A stretch of 64,000 nucleotides of DNA from Scatocola faecipullorum (GCA_018714685.1 DVNC01000021.1:1-64000), one strand, 5' to 3'; shown: positions 1 through 9,459, counted from the first letter of the stretch. Notes: generated from the sequence alone by a model not told the origin. Numbers and translations: made by a program.

Positions 1-1218
1 GTCTGCGATCCCAAGTTCCAATATGACAGCTCCAACTGCACCGGCGACAAAGTCTTAACCGGCAATTCCTGCGGCGGAAAATATGAAGGCTGCACATCTC
101 CTTGCGGCAGTGAATTCAACTATGCGAAAAGTGACAATTATTTAGCTTACGGAGAAGAATGCGACGGCAAAAAAGAGCATATGTGGGATTATTCTTTCGA
201 GGATTACATCTTTTCTGAAATAGCTTGCAAAAGCAATTTGACGAATTGTCAATCAAAATCTACAAATTTTTCTTACGCTGATAAAAATATCAATATTACC
301 TTTAAATATTATGAGCCGACAGCTGCTCAAAAAAACTCTGAAGAAGTGGTGGTTACTGATTGCACAGGTTTCTATAAAGCCTTGAACAATCCAGATATTT
401 TCAACATTAAAGTCTCCGGTCAATTGACTTGTACCAAACAAGGAGACTATATGACTACTTACGTTACCGCCAGTGACAAACACATTTACGGAAGCAGCAA
501 AAATTCGGCTAAATTAACTTTTACGGAAACAGCACAGAGCTATATTACCGGAACTAATTTAGTTCTGTCCGATATTACAATTGATGTATCAAACGGAAAA
601 GGTTCACCTCTTTTCAACAGCCACAACAGTTTTACCGTACTGAATAACGTGGATATTTATGTTAACAGTGCGTTTCATGAGAGTTTATACCTCAAAAGCG
701 GTCAAAATAATTTTCATATAAGCAAAGGTGCCTATGTAGAAAGGCCGTTCGGTTATATGGTCATAGACGAAGATGCCTCTCTGGCTGTTGATAACTCTTC
801 AGACAAGCAATATCAAACATTAAGTTATATAGCGATGATTGTTCTGGGAGATATTAACAATCCTTTCAATAGTTCGGAAAGAGGTATTTCTGCACAAGAA
901 CTCTATATACAGGGTAACAACAAAAGGTTTGATTACTGGTTAACATTAAATAAAGGTAAATATATAAAAATATGGAACTATTATAGTGTTGACGGCATAT
1001 ATATTGTCGGAAACAACTCAGAAGCGGACTGTGATAGCGGTTCAAATGTCAGTGTGGCTGTCGGAGACAATTCTATTATGAATATCCGCAGCGGCGTTAA
1101 CAGTATTGCCATGGGTAAAAACGCTAAACTTACCGGTTATTCCAGCAGTATTAGTCCGGCAAACTATTCCGGAGAATATACTTATTATACAACAAAAGAT
1201 TATTCCGTTTTTCGATAA
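1..1218 (+). CDS. Cysteine-rich surface/secreted protein, C-terminal part (5' end outside window)
   Basis: The reading frame is open from the first base and runs 405 residues to TAA at 1216-1218, so the gene starts upstream of the window. The first ~60 residues are rich in Cys and Gly (CGGKYEGC-like spacing). The rest is rich in Asn, Ser, Thr and Tyr, with alternating short hydrophobic strands as in parallel beta-helix or other repetitive beta surface proteins. No catalytic motif is recognised. The paired cysteines argue for an exported, disulfide-bonded protein. The ATG at 181 is internal, because coding character continues before it. Function is unknown; a bidirectional terminator follows directly. 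Confidence 0.7.
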   Translation, partial: VCDPKFQYDSSNCTGDKVLTGNSCGGKYEGCTSPCGSEFNYAKSDNYLAYGEECDGKKEHMWDYSFEDYIFSEIACKSNLTNCQSKSTNFSYADKNINITFKYYEPTAAQKNSEEVVVTDCTGFYKALNNPDIFNIKVSGQLTCTKQGDYMTTYVTASDKHIYGSSKNSAKLTFTETAQSYITGTNLVLSDITIDVSNGKGSPLFNSHNSFTVLNNVDIYVNSAFHESLYLKSGQNNFHISKGAYVERPFGYMVIDEDASLAVDNSSDKQYQTLSYIAMIVLGDINNPFNSSERGISAQELYIQGNNKRFDYWLTLNKGKYIKIWNYYSVDGIYIVGNNSEADCDSGSNVSVAVGDNSIMNIRSGVNSIAMGKNAKLTGYSSSISPANYSGEYTYYTTKDYSVFR

Positions 1219-1225
1219 AACACAC

Positions 1226-1253
1226 AAAAAGCCCCTCACCAAGAGGGGCTTTT
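1226..1253. terminator. Bidirectional intrinsic terminator
   Basis: AAAAAGCCCCTC, a five-base loop, then GAGGGGCTTTT. The hairpin has an A run on one side and a T run on the other, so it can stop both the upstream surface-protein gene and the leftward RHH gene that ends at 1269. Confidence 0.85.
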
Positions 1254-1268
1254 ACTGATTTCATTTAA

Positions 1269-1469
1269 TTATTCCGCTACGGAAAAGAAGAAAGAACGTT
1301 CAAGCGCGTTAACGCTGTTCAAATCCGTTTTATAGGCGTCTTCATAGTTTTCGACGTATTCAGCCACCGCCAGTTCAAGGCAGTCTTCAACCGGTCGGCC
1401 GCTTTTGGCAGACAGGGTTTGCAGTTTTTGGAACAATTCGGCGGAAAGCGCGACTGAAACGGTGGTCAT
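1269..1469 (-). CDS. Small ribbon-helix-helix-like protein (antitoxin-type), orphan
   Basis: The protein has 66 residues if read from the ATG at 1469, which has AAAGGA upstream on the minus strand. A longer in-frame reading to 1607 runs into the PBP gene and is less likely. The N-terminus (TTVSVALSAELFQKLQTLS) fits a short DNA-binding beta strand followed by a helix. The pattern GRPVEDCLELAVAEYVENYEDAY resembles the second helix and tail of RelB/CopG-type antitoxins. No toxin-like partner is adjacent: the next gene is a divergent PBP gene. It may be a solitary regulator or a degraded toxin-antitoxin remnant. Family assignment is by pattern only. Confidence 0.55.
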   Translation of the reverse strand: MTTVSVALSAELFQKLQTLSAKSGRPVEDCLELAVAEYVENYEDAYKTDLNSVNALERSFFFSVAE

Positions 1470-1549
1470 AAATTTTCCTTTAACTTCTTTGTGATAAGTT
1501 ATGCATTCAGTTGTAAAATATTTTACGAATCGGCGCAAGGGCTTATCTG

Positions 1550-3361
1550 ATGGCAAAAACCGCAAAGAAGAAAAAAAGCACCCGCAAGGGCAAAAAAAGA
1601 GAGTCAAAACAAAGAGTTGCGAATCGGCGCAGACTCTTAAAATTATTTGCCCTGCTGGTGATAACTTCAGGGCTGTATCTGCTGTATTGTTTTTTCACCC
1701 TGCCCGACATTGAGCAGGCCGTCAGCCGCACCCGTCAGCCGTCAACCACGATTACCGCCGAAAACGGCAACGAAGTCGCCACTTACGGGCAAGTATATTC
1801 AGCCGTGGTGATGCCGGATTATCTGCCCAAATATACCACCGAAGCAATTATTGCCACCGAAGACCGCCGTTTTTATCAGCATTTTGGTTTTGACATTATC
1901 GCCTTTACGCGGGCTATGGCGGTCAATCTGATTAAAGGGCGCTATGCGCAGGGCGGCAGTACGATTACCCAGCAGGTGGCCAAAAATCTGTTTTTGACCC
2001 CAAACAAAAACATCAAGCGCAAAATTCAGGAGCTGCTGCTGGCTTTCTGGCTGGAACATAAATTCAGCAAAGACCAGATTATGGCTCTGTATCTGAACCG
2101 GGTTTATCTCGGTGCCGGAACATACGGCATTGAGGCGGCAGCAAACAAATATTTTCAGAAAACATCGGCTGATTTGAATTTGAAAGAATCCGCCATTATT
2201 GCCGGAATGCTGAAAGCGCCGACGCGTTACAATCCGATTGCCAATCCGGAAAGAGCAGAAAGCCGCGCCCGCATCGTTTTGCAAAATATGGTGGATGAGG
2301 GTTACATCAGCGAAGAAGAACGGCAGCACGCTCTGACGATGAAAACCGGCGTTCTGGTTTCAGACAAAGTCGAGGGCGGAAAATATTTCGCCGACTGGGT
2401 TTATAATGACGTCAATGCCTATATCGGCGAGCGGGAAAACGACATTTACGTTTACACCACGCTTGACCAGCATATTCAGGAGGCGGCCGACAGAATTCTG
2501 ACCGAGACCATTCGCGCCAACAAGGAACGCAACGTAACCCAGGGAGCGATTGTCGTTTTGGACAAGAGTGGCGCCGTCAAAGCGATGGTCGGTGGCGTTG
2601 ACTATCAAAAAAGCCAGTTTAACCGGGCAATCAATGCCTTGCGGCAGCCGGGCTCGGCATTCAAAACCTTTGTTTATCTGACCGCTTTGCAAAACGGCTA
2701 TAAACCGGGCGATACCATTGGCGACTTTCCGCTCAGCATCGGCGACTGGCAGCCGGAAAACATCGACAAAAAATATCACGGCGAAGTTACTTTAACCGAG
2801 GCTTTGGCCAAATCGTACAATCTGGCTACCATTAATCTGGCACAGCAGCTGTCTAAACCGGAAATTATCCGCACGGTCAAAAAAATGGGCATTACCACCC
2901 CGATTCAAAACAGTCCGTCGCTGGCTTTGGGAACGTTTGAAGTGAAAGTCATTGACATGGCGGTGGCCTATTCGGCGATTGCCAACGGCGGTTATGCAAC
3001 CTGGCCTTACGCAATTAAAGAAATTTACAGCCGCGACGGTTATCAGCTTTATATGCGCGAAAGCGACGGCGAAAATCAGATTTTAGACGGGAAAGCCGTG
3101 GAAAATATGGCTGACATGCTGGAAGACGTAATTAAATTCGGCACCGGTCGGCGAGCCAAACTGCCGTTTTTTGCCGCCGGAAAAACCGGAACGTCTCAGG
3201 ACTATCGCGACGCCTGGTTCGTCGGTTTTACCGACAAATATATCGCCGCCGCCTGGGTAGGCAATGACGATAACTCGCCGATGAAAGGGGTCGGCGGCAG
3301 TTCGGTGCCGGCGGAAATCTGGCGCAAAGTTATGCTGGCCGCACATGAAAGCCGTGACTAG
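1550..3361 (+). CDS. Class A penicillin-binding protein (PBP1A-like)
   Basis: This is a bifunctional peptidoglycan synthase of 603 residues. It has a Lys/Arg-rich cytoplasmic tail, one membrane segment at about 30-49, then a GT51 glycosyltransferase domain (EDRRFYQH with catalytic Glu about 104; GGSTITQQ). The transpeptidase domain shows SAFK (369-372, nucleophile Ser), SYN (422-424) and KTG (545-547), so all penicillin-binding motifs are intact. It is shorter than E. coli PBP1a (about 850 residues) and lacks room for the extra OB-type domain. It polymerises and crosslinks glycan strands at the outer face of the inner membrane. An LppC-type PBP-activator lipoprotein lies at 12.4-13.9 kb. It is transcribed alone. 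Confidence 0.93.
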   Translation: MAKTAKKKKSTRKGKKRESKQRVANRRRLLKLFALLVITSGLYLLYCFFTLPDIEQAVSRTRQPSTTITAENGNEVATYGQVYSAVVMPDYLPKYTTEAIIATEDRRFYQHFGFDIIAFTRAMAVNLIKGRYAQGGSTITQQVAKNLFLTPNKNIKRKIQELLLAFWLEHKFSKDQIMALYLNRVYLGAGTYGIEAAANKYFQKTSADLNLKESAIIAGMLKAPTRYNPIANPERAESRARIVLQNMVDEGYISEEERQHALTMKTGVLVSDKVEGGKYFADWVYNDVNAYIGERENDIYVYTTLDQHIQEAADRILTETIRANKERNVTQGAIVVLDKSGAVKAMVGGVDYQKSQFNRAINALRQPGSAFKTFVYLTALQNGYKPGDTIGDFPLSIGDWQPENIDKKYHGEVTLTEALAKSYNLATINLAQQLSKPEIIRTVKKMGITTPIQNSPSLALGTFEVKVIDMAVAYSAIANGGYATWPYAIKEIYSRDGYQLYMRESDGENQILDGKAVENMADMLEDVIKFGTGRRAKLPFFAAGKTGTSQDYRDAWFVGFTDKYIAAAWVGNDDNSPMKGVGGSSVPAEIWRKVMLAAHESRD

Positions 3362-3492
3362 CCTTACATAAAAGCCGAACCGGCGCAACCCTTGGGCGGG
3401 AAGAGCAATTCTGCCGGAAACAGGCGGAGAAAAACGGCAAAAATTTCTGCATAAACGATAAAATTAGTGCTTTTTTATTATCATTTATTATA

Positions 3493-3498
3493 TATAAT
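3493..3498 (+). promoter_or_regulatory. Possible -10 element upstream of gpmI
   Basis: TATAAT lies in a very AT-rich stretch 75 bases before the gpmI start, in the 211-base gap after the PBP gene. No convincing -35 hexamer lies 16-18 bases upstream, so the call is weak. It would serve the gpmI-envC-ctpA-deacetylase-rppH operon. Confidence 0.3.
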
Positions 3499-3572
3499 AC
3501 GAAGAAGTTTTATCATCGTGACAATCAGCCCGGAAAACGGTGCTGATTATATTGTTGAAAGAGAGAAATATA

Positions 3573-5105
3573 ATGACACAGAAACCCGTTATGTTACTGA
3601 TTCTGGACGGCTGGGGCTATCGTCAGCCGGTTACCCCCGACAACGCCATTGAAAACGGCCATACACCAAACTGGCACAGCTATCTGAAAGAATATCCGCA
3701 CAGCCTGATCGAAACTTACGGGCTGGCGGTCGGTCTGCCGGAAGGACAGATGGGCAACTCGGAAGTCGGTCACATGAATTTGGGTGCCGGACGCGTCGTT
3801 ATGCAGGACTTGCCCAGAATCGACCAGGCAATCAAAGACGGCAGCATTAAAGAAAATCCGGTTCTGAAAGAGTTGATCGCTGATTTGCAGAAAAACGGCA
3901 AAACCTGCCATTTGATGGGGCTGATGTCGCCCGGCGGCGTTCATTCCTCGATGAATCATATCGTCGCTTTGTGCCGTATTTTATCCGAAAACAAGGTTAA
4001 AGTCGATGTTCATGCCTTTTTGGACGGTCGCGATACGCCGCCTTCTTCCGCGCAGGAATATCTGGCCGAATTTGAAAAAGACATTGCTGCTTTTAACGGA
4101 GTTAAAATTGCAACGATTTCAGGACGTTTTTATGCCATGGACCGCGATAAACGCTGGGATCGCGTTGAAGCAGCCTATAATGCGATTGCTCTGGGCGAAG
4201 GAAAGCATGCCGCCAGCGCCGACGAAGCGATTGCCGCTTCTTATAAAGACGGCGTAACCGACGAGTTCGTTGTTCCCTGCGTTATCGGCGATTATAAAGG
4301 TTTTGAAGAAGGAGATGCGGTTTTAATGGCCAACTTCCGCGCCGACCGCGCCCGGGAAATTCTGTATGCTTTGGCAGACAGGGAATTTACCGGCTTTGCC
4401 CGCAAAAAAGAAATCAGGCTTTCAATGGCTGTCGGCCTGACCGAATATTCGGTTGACCACAACCGCTTCATGAAAACCATGTTTGGGCCGGAAGCCCTGA
4501 AAAACATTTTCGGCGAGGTGGTTGCCGACCATGGACTGACGCAGCTGCGTATTGCCGAAACCGAGAAATATGCCCATGTTACCTTCTTCTTTAACGGCGG
4601 CGAGGAAAAAGAATTTCCGGGTGAAAGCCGCATTCTGGTTCCGAGCCCGAAAGTTGCGACTTATGACCTGAAACCGGAAATGAGCGTTTATGAAGTAACC
4701 GACAACCTGGTTGACGCGATTGAAAACAAAAAATTTGACGTGATTATTTGTAATTTTGCCAACGGCGACATGGTCGGACACACCGGCAAAATGGATGCCG
4801 TTTTGAAAGCAGTGGCTGCCGTGGACGAATGTCTGGGGCGTGTCGTTAAAGCAATTAAAGACGTTGACGGCGTTCTGCTGGTGACTGCCGACCACGGCAA
4901 TGCGGAAAAGATGGTTGACGAGAAAACCGGCGAACCTTACACCGCACACACCGTCGGCAAAGTTCAGGCGATTTTAATCAACGGACCGAAAGAGATTACC
5001 GCCATGAAAGACGGCAAACTGGCGGACATCTCCCCGACTTTGCTGGAGTTGCTGAATATTCCGCAGCCGAAGGAAATGAACGGACAGTCCCTGCTGGTTA
5101 AATAA
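3573..5105 (+). CDS. gpmI: 2,3-bisphosphoglycerate-independent phosphoglycerate mutase
   Basis: Interconverts 3- and 2-phosphoglycerate in glycolysis and gluconeogenesis. The 510 residues are the usual length for the Mn-dependent iPGM family. The N-terminus LLILDGWGYR holds the first metal Asp. NSEVGHMNLGAGR holds the catalytic Ser. HAFLDGRDTPP, ADHGNAEKM and TAHT supply further metal and substrate residues. I chose ATG 3573, preceded by GAGAGAAAT; an in-frame GTG at 3540 would add 11 residues that do not match the family. It is the first gene of a five-gene operon ending with rppH, an order conserved in alphaproteobacteria. Confidence 0.96.
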   Translation: MTQKPVMLLILDGWGYRQPVTPDNAIENGHTPNWHSYLKEYPHSLIETYGLAVGLPEGQMGNSEVGHMNLGAGRVVMQDLPRIDQAIKDGSIKENPVLKELIADLQKNGKTCHLMGLMSPGGVHSSMNHIVALCRILSENKVKVDVHAFLDGRDTPPSSAQEYLAEFEKDIAAFNGVKIATISGRFYAMDRDKRWDRVEAAYNAIALGEGKHAASADEAIAASYKDGVTDEFVVPCVIGDYKGFEEGDAVLMANFRADRAREILYALADREFTGFARKKEIRLSMAVGLTEYSVDHNRFMKTMFGPEALKNIFGEVVADHGLTQLRIAETEKYAHVTFFFNGGEEKEFPGESRILVPSPKVATYDLKPEMSVYEVTDNLVDAIENKKFDVIICNFANGDMVGHTGKMDAVLKAVAAVDECLGRVVKAIKDVDGVLLVTADHGNAEKMVDEKTGEPYTAHTVGKVQAILINGPKEITAMKDGKLADISPTLLELLNIPQPKEMNGQSLLVK

Positions 5106-5114
5106 CGGACGGAT

Positions 5115-6377
5115 ATGAGACTACGGCGGCTAAAGCAAATCATTTTGACGGGCTTGGGGCTTTTCAGCCTCTTGTCCGGCGTGGCCGAAGCCGCCAATGT
5201 TTCCCGCAAAGAGCTGGAACAGGTGGAGCAACAGGTTAAAGCGCAAAATCTGGAACACCAGCGTTTGCAGGAACAGGCCTCCAAAATCAGCCGGGAGCTG
5301 AAAGACGTCAATCAGCAGATGATTAAATCAGCCAAAATGATTCAAAACAGCGAGGAATCCCTTTCTAAAATGGAAGCCGAGCTGGAACAGCTGACTAATG
5401 ATTTGCAGCAAGCCCAAACAAATTTTTCTTCCCAGGACGAAAATCTGATAAAGACGCTGTCGGCTTTGCAAAACCTGGCGCTGAAACCGACAGAATCCCT
5501 TTTTGTGCAACCGTTGAATCCGGTGGAAATCATCCGCAGCGCAATGTTGCTGCGGGAGACGGTGCCGTATTTGGAGGAAAACGCTTCCCGGCTGCGGAAA
5601 GAGCTGGAAAAAATAGAACAGCAGAAAAAGCGGGTTGAAAACCAAATGGCGCGGATTGTCAGACAGAAAAAAGTGTTGGAAGCCGAGCACGAACAGATGA
5701 AATCGCTGGTTCAGCGCAAATCAAAACTGCGCAATGCGGTGGAAGTCAAAAGCGAAAGGGCAAAGAAAAAAGTGCAGAAACTGGCGGGACAAGCCCAGGA
5801 TTTGCGTGATTTGCTTAGCAAGCTGGAAAAAGAACAGCAGGAAAAACGCCGCAAACAGGAAGAAGAAAGACGGCGGCTGGCAGCCCTGGAAGAACAAAAA
5901 AGAAAAGAAGCCGAGGAAAATCAAAAGCGTGAACAGGTTAAAACTGCCGACTTGATTAAATTCAAACCCGAGGTTATAAATGAAATCGGGGATAATTTCG
6001 TAAAAGCCAAGGGTAAGCTTTCACGGCCGGCAAGAGGGTCGATTATTACGGCTTACGGACAGGAAACGGCCAAAGGCGTCAGCTCCAAGGGAATTATCAT
6101 TAAGACCAGAGCTCAGGCCCAGGTTATTGCGCCGTTTGACGGTTCAGTCCTTTTTGCAGGGCCGTTCCGCGGTTACGGCAATTTGATTATTATTGAGCAC
6201 GGCAAGGGTTACACGTCGCTTTTGGCCGGGCTGGATTCAATTGACTGCGAGCTGGGACAGCTGCTGCTGGCCGGCGAACCTATCGGGCTGATGCCGGATG
6301 ACGGCGATGCCAAGTTATATATGGAACTGCGGAAGAACAATCATCCGATTAATCCGATTTCGTGGTTTGCTAATTAG
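5115..6377 (+). CDS. EnvC-like murein hydrolase activator
   Basis: Periplasmic protein of 420 residues. A signal peptide (cleavage near VAEAAN) is followed by a long coiled coil (about 30-280, with heavily charged KEQQEKRRKQEEERR stretches) and a C-terminal LytM/M23-type domain (about 300-420). In the LytM domain the metal ligands are not conserved: the usual HxxxD is replaced by SKGIIIK, and the HxH position reads LLAGL. This matches EnvC, which activates amidases rather than cutting murein itself. It starts nine bases after gpmI and is followed by ctpA. The likely role is control of septal amidase activity during division. Confidence 0.88.
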   Translation: MRLRRLKQIILTGLGLFSLLSGVAEAANVSRKELEQVEQQVKAQNLEHQRLQEQASKISRELKDVNQQMIKSAKMIQNSEESLSKMEAELEQLTNDLQQAQTNFSSQDENLIKTLSALQNLALKPTESLFVQPLNPVEIIRSAMLLRETVPYLEENASRLRKELEKIEQQKKRVENQMARIVRQKKVLEAEHEQMKSLVQRKSKLRNAVEVKSERAKKKVQKLAGQAQDLRDLLSKLEKEQQEKRRKQEEERRRLAALEEQKRKEAEENQKREQVKTADLIKFKPEVINEIGDNFVKAKGKLSRPARGSIITAYGQETAKGVSSKGIIIKTRAQAQVIAPFDGSVLFAGPFRGYGNLIIIEHGKGYTSLLAGLDSIDCELGQLLLAGEPIGLMPDDGDAKLYMELRKNNHPINPISWFAN

Positions 6378-6395
6378 TTTTAAGGAATGGAAAAT

Positions 6396-7709
6396 ATGCG
6401 GAAAAAAACATCTATTTTGACAGTTTCTCTTTTATGCCTCATGCTGGTTTCGCCTTTGGCCGAAGCGGCGAAGCAGTCCAAAGCCCAGACGGAAGACGCC
6501 GACACTTATGAACTGCTGAACCTGTTCGGCGAAGTTATGGAACGGGCAAAAGTTTCATACGTGGAAGATGTTTCGGACAAAAAGCTGATTGAATCCGCCA
6601 TTAACGGCATGTTGTCTTCGCTGGATCCGCATTCCAGTTTTCTGGATGACCAGAGTTTTAAATATATGAGCGAACAAACCAAAGGAAAATTCGGCGGTTT
6701 GGGCATTGAAGTCACCATGGAAAACGGCGTGGTTAAGGTTGTTTCGCCGATTGACGATACGCCGGCTTCCAAAGCGGGATTAAAACCGGGCGACTATATT
6801 ACCAATATTGACGGCGAAGCCGTGATGGGCATGACGCTGAACGATGCGGTTGATAAAATGCGCGGCAAAATCGGCAGCAAAGTCAAACTGACCATTCGCC
6901 GGATTAACGAAAAACCGCTGGAAGTTACCCTCAAACGCGAGGAAATTAAAATACAGTCGGTTAAAAACAGCATCAAAGCCGATGACGTGGTTTATATCCG
7001 CATTTCCTCTTTCAGCGAAGATGTCGACACGATGACCGCCAAGGCAATTAAAGATGCCAAAAAGAAACTGGGCGACAAACTGAAAGGCGTTGTTATCGAC
7101 GTACGCAACAATCCGGGCGGCCTGCTTGACCAGGCAGTCAACGTTTCCGATTTGTTCCTGGATAAGGGTGAAATCGTTTCGACCCGTTCACGCAATGAAG
7201 AAGATACAGTCAAATACACCGCCAAAGAAGGCGATATTGCCAAAGGGCTGCCGATTGTGGTGATTATCAATGACGGTTCGGCTTCAGCCTCGGAAATTGT
7301 GGCCGGCGCATTGCAGGATCATAAACGGGCGATTATTCTGGGTGAAAAATCTTTCGGCAAAGGTTCCGTGCAGACGGTGATTCCTTTGGGCAAATACGGA
7401 GCCATGCGCCTGACCACCGCCCGTTATTATACACCTTCGGGACGTTCCATTCAGGCAAAGGGCATTGAACCGGACATTGAGGTTAAACCAGCCAAAGTCG
7501 AAGTTCTGGATACCGGGGTCGGTTTCAGCGAAGCAGAATTCAGCAACGCCCTGAAAAATGAAACCTCCGGCGATAAAAACAGCAAAAACGCAGATCAGAA
7601 AAAGGCCGAAGCCGAAGAACTGGCCAAAGACTATCAGCTCTCCCGCGCTATTGATCTGGTTAAGGCGTTAGGATTGTATAACGAAGGTTTGGAAGACAAA
7701 AGGAAATAG
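6396..7709 (+). CDS. ctpA: Carboxy-terminal processing protease, S41 family
   Basis: Periplasmic serine protease of 437 residues. A signal peptide ends near PLAEAAK. A PDZ domain (about 85-170) contains GLGIEV and KAGLKPGDYI. The S41 catalytic domain has NDGSASASEI with the nucleophile Ser and SFGKGSVQT with the general-base Lys. The C-terminus is charged and probably flexible. ATG 6396 lies nine bases after AAGGA; an ATG at 6387 directly abuts that element and seems too close, though it would add only three residues. In this operon position it probably degrades or matures envelope or murein-hydrolase proteins, together with the EnvC-like neighbour. Confidence 0.94.
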   Translation: MRKKTSILTVSLLCLMLVSPLAEAAKQSKAQTEDADTYELLNLFGEVMERAKVSYVEDVSDKKLIESAINGMLSSLDPHSSFLDDQSFKYMSEQTKGKFGGLGIEVTMENGVVKVVSPIDDTPASKAGLKPGDYITNIDGEAVMGMTLNDAVDKMRGKIGSKVKLTIRRINEKPLEVTLKREEIKIQSVKNSIKADDVVYIRISSFSEDVDTMTAKAIKDAKKKLGDKLKGVVIDVRNNPGGLLDQAVNVSDLFLDKGEIVSTRSRNEEDTVKYTAKEGDIAKGLPIVVIINDGSASASEIVAGALQDHKRAIILGEKSFGKGSVQTVIPLGKYGAMRLTTARYYTPSGRSIQAKGIEPDIEVKPAKVEVLDTGVGFSEAEFSNALKNETSGDKNSKNADQKKAEAEELAKDYQLSRAIDLVKALGLYNEGLEDKRK

Positions 7710-7711
7710 GC

Positions 7712-8899
7712 TTGATTGAATTTATCCGTCAGAAAAAAATCTTAATTCTGGTGGTGCTGATTACTCTGGCAGGAATAATCGGTATCGGTTATCAGTCTGC
7801 CGAACAGAAGAGCGAGCCGATTTACCGCTCTAAGATAGACCGGATTATGTATGATACGCATAACCAGTCTCCAAAGTATGTTATTACGCTGCCGGACAGA
7901 AACAAAAAAAGCAAAAAGCCCGAAGAGGTCGTAAGTGTCGGAGAAGAAACCGCCCAGGCCGAAACGACTGCCAAACCGCAAAAAGAAGAAGATCCGCACA
8001 GCTTGGAAGCCGTTATTGCCCGGACGCCTTATCTGGCTTCATTGGGCAGTGCCGGCGGTCAGCCTTTGCCGGCGGTCAGATCAGACAGCGATTTGACCGA
8101 AGAAAAAGGAAATCTGAAACTTCCGAAAACTGACGGCAAAAAAAAGCCCTGGGAAGTTTACGGCAGCAAAGTTTCGGTTATGCCCCGTTTTAACCGGATT
8201 GCGGTGGTTATCAAGAATATGGGACTTAACCGCGGCAATGCCGATTTGATTAACAAGGGATTGCCGTCCGGCGTCAGTTTTTCCTTTTCGCCTTATGCTC
8301 CGGATCAGGCCGAACAGATTATTGCCGCCCGCAGCGAAGGTCATGAAACTTATATGGATTTGCTGCTTCCTTCCAAAGATTATTTACAGTCGGACAGCGG
8401 GCCGATGTCTATCAGTCTGACGGCCAGTCTGGCTGAAAATACCGAAAGACTGGAAAAAACCATCGGAATCGGAGCTCCGGTCGGCGGCGTAATTGTTACG
8501 CCAGGCGTGGCCGATGAAAGCAACGCCGAACATTTAACCGCCATTCTGCAAGAACTGCATGACCGCGGATTACTTGTGCTTAATGCGACAGGCGAAGACG
8601 GCATTGAGGCAATTAAAGTGAGACAACTGGCCAGAGCCAGAGCCGATATTGTCATTGACCGTGATTTTTCCGCTCAAAATATTGAAAAACTTTTGGAACA
8701 GGCCGAACAGATTGCACGAGATAAAGGATATGCCGTGATTGTCAGCGATCCGAAGCCGATAGCCGTTCTGGCTCTGAACAAATGGATAGAAAGCTTTTCA
8801 CCTCAGCTCAGTTATGAAGAAATGAAAGAACGCAATATAACGGAGATCGCAAAACCTTTTGCTTTGGTTCCGCTTTCCAATCTGGTGGTGGAAGAATAA
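7712..8899 (+). CDS. Divergent polysaccharide deacetylase family protein (YibQ-like)
   Basis: Membrane-anchored periplasmic protein of 395 residues. It has one N-terminal hydrophobic segment (residues 9-26), a charged low-complexity linker, and a C-terminal NodB-like barrel (about 165-380). Recognisable strand motifs include IAVVIKNMGLN, GVSFSFSPYA, GHETYMDLLLP and VIVSDPKPIAV. The family keeps the polysaccharide-deacetylase fold, but most members lack the standard metal motif, and the substrate is unknown. The start is TTG at 7712, two bases after ctpA, with AAGGA eight bases upstream; no closer ATG fits. Its fixed place between ctpA and rppH suggests a cell-wall role. Confidence 0.85.
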   Translation: MIEFIRQKKILILVVLITLAGIIGIGYQSAEQKSEPIYRSKIDRIMYDTHNQSPKYVITLPDRNKKSKKPEEVVSVGEETAQAETTAKPQKEEDPHSLEAVIARTPYLASLGSAGGQPLPAVRSDSDLTEEKGNLKLPKTDGKKKPWEVYGSKVSVMPRFNRIAVVIKNMGLNRGNADLINKGLPSGVSFSFSPYAPDQAEQIIAARSEGHETYMDLLLPSKDYLQSDSGPMSISLTASLAENTERLEKTIGIGAPVGGVIVTPGVADESNAEHLTAILQELHDRGLLVLNATGEDGIEAIKVRQLARARADIVIDRDFSAQNIEKLLEQAEQIARDKGYAVIVSDPKPIAVLALNKWIESFSPQLSYEEMKERNITEIAKPFALVPLSNLVVEE

Positions 8900-9414
8900 T
8901 GAAAAAAGTGTTTCGCCCCAACGCCGCAGCAGTTGTTTTCCGCCAAGACAAAAAGGTTTTAATGTGCCGGCGGATTTTTCCCAAGACTGACGGCTGGCAG
9001 TTTCCCCAAGGCGGGATAGAAGCCGGAGAAACGGCTCAGGAAGCTGCTTTGCGCGAGCTTAAGGAAGAGACTTCGGTACATTCCGTAACAGCGGTTAAAA
9101 CGCTGGATTATCCGCTGAGATACGAGTTTCCGGAAGAAGTTAAGGCCAAGTTCAGAACCAGAGGCATTTTCAACGACGGCCAGGAACAATACTGGAGCCT
9201 GTTTTATTTTACCGGACAGGAAGACGAGATCAACTTGAAAACGGAGGAGCCCGAATTTGACGAATTCGGCTGGTTTGATTTGGAAGAAGCGCCCGATTTG
9301 GTTTGGGAGATAAAAAGAGAAGTTTACCGGCAAATGGCAGCCGCATTTGTTCCGCTCATCAAAAACTATCCTGCCGAAAAGCAAAATGTCGCTTCGGACG
9401 GTTTTTCAATATAA
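8899..9414 (+). CDS. rppH: RNA pyrophosphohydrolase (Nudix)
   Basis: Removes pyrophosphate from 5'-triphosphorylated mRNA, triggering decay; cytoplasmic. The 171 residues carry a Nudix box GGIEAGETAQEAALRELKEE, intact except that the usual Gly after EE-x is Ser (EETSV). The family lead-in GWQFPQGG is present, as is WSLFYF before the C-terminal Glu-rich segment. The ATG overlaps the preceding stop codon by one base (TAATG), so the two genes are translationally coupled. It is the last gene of the gpmI operon. A hairpin just downstream faces the opposite strand. Confidence 0.93.
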   Translation: MKKVFRPNAAAVVFRQDKKVLMCRRIFPKTDGWQFPQGGIEAGETAQEAALRELKEETSVHSVTAVKTLDYPLRYEFPEEVKAKFRTRGIFNDGQEQYWSLFYFTGQEDEINLKTEEPEFDEFGWFDLEEAPDLVWEIKREVYRQMAAAFVPLIKNYPAEKQNVASDGFSI

Positions 9415-9459
9415 AAAAGTGCCGGAGGAAGCTCTCTCACGCGCTGTCTTCCCCCGGCA
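9413..9459 (-). terminator. Terminator of the dnaX-ebfC-recR operon
   Basis: An inverted repeat TGCCGGAGGAAG / CTTCCCCCGGCA (one mismatch) is followed on the minus strand by CTTTTTTATA. It sits between convergent rppH and recR. The plus-strand side lacks a T run, so it mainly serves the leftward operon. Confidence 0.7.

Noticed and set aside
3540..3572. GTG start extending gpmI by 11 residues
   Set aside because: The extension has no family match, and ATG 3573 has a better-placed ribosome site.
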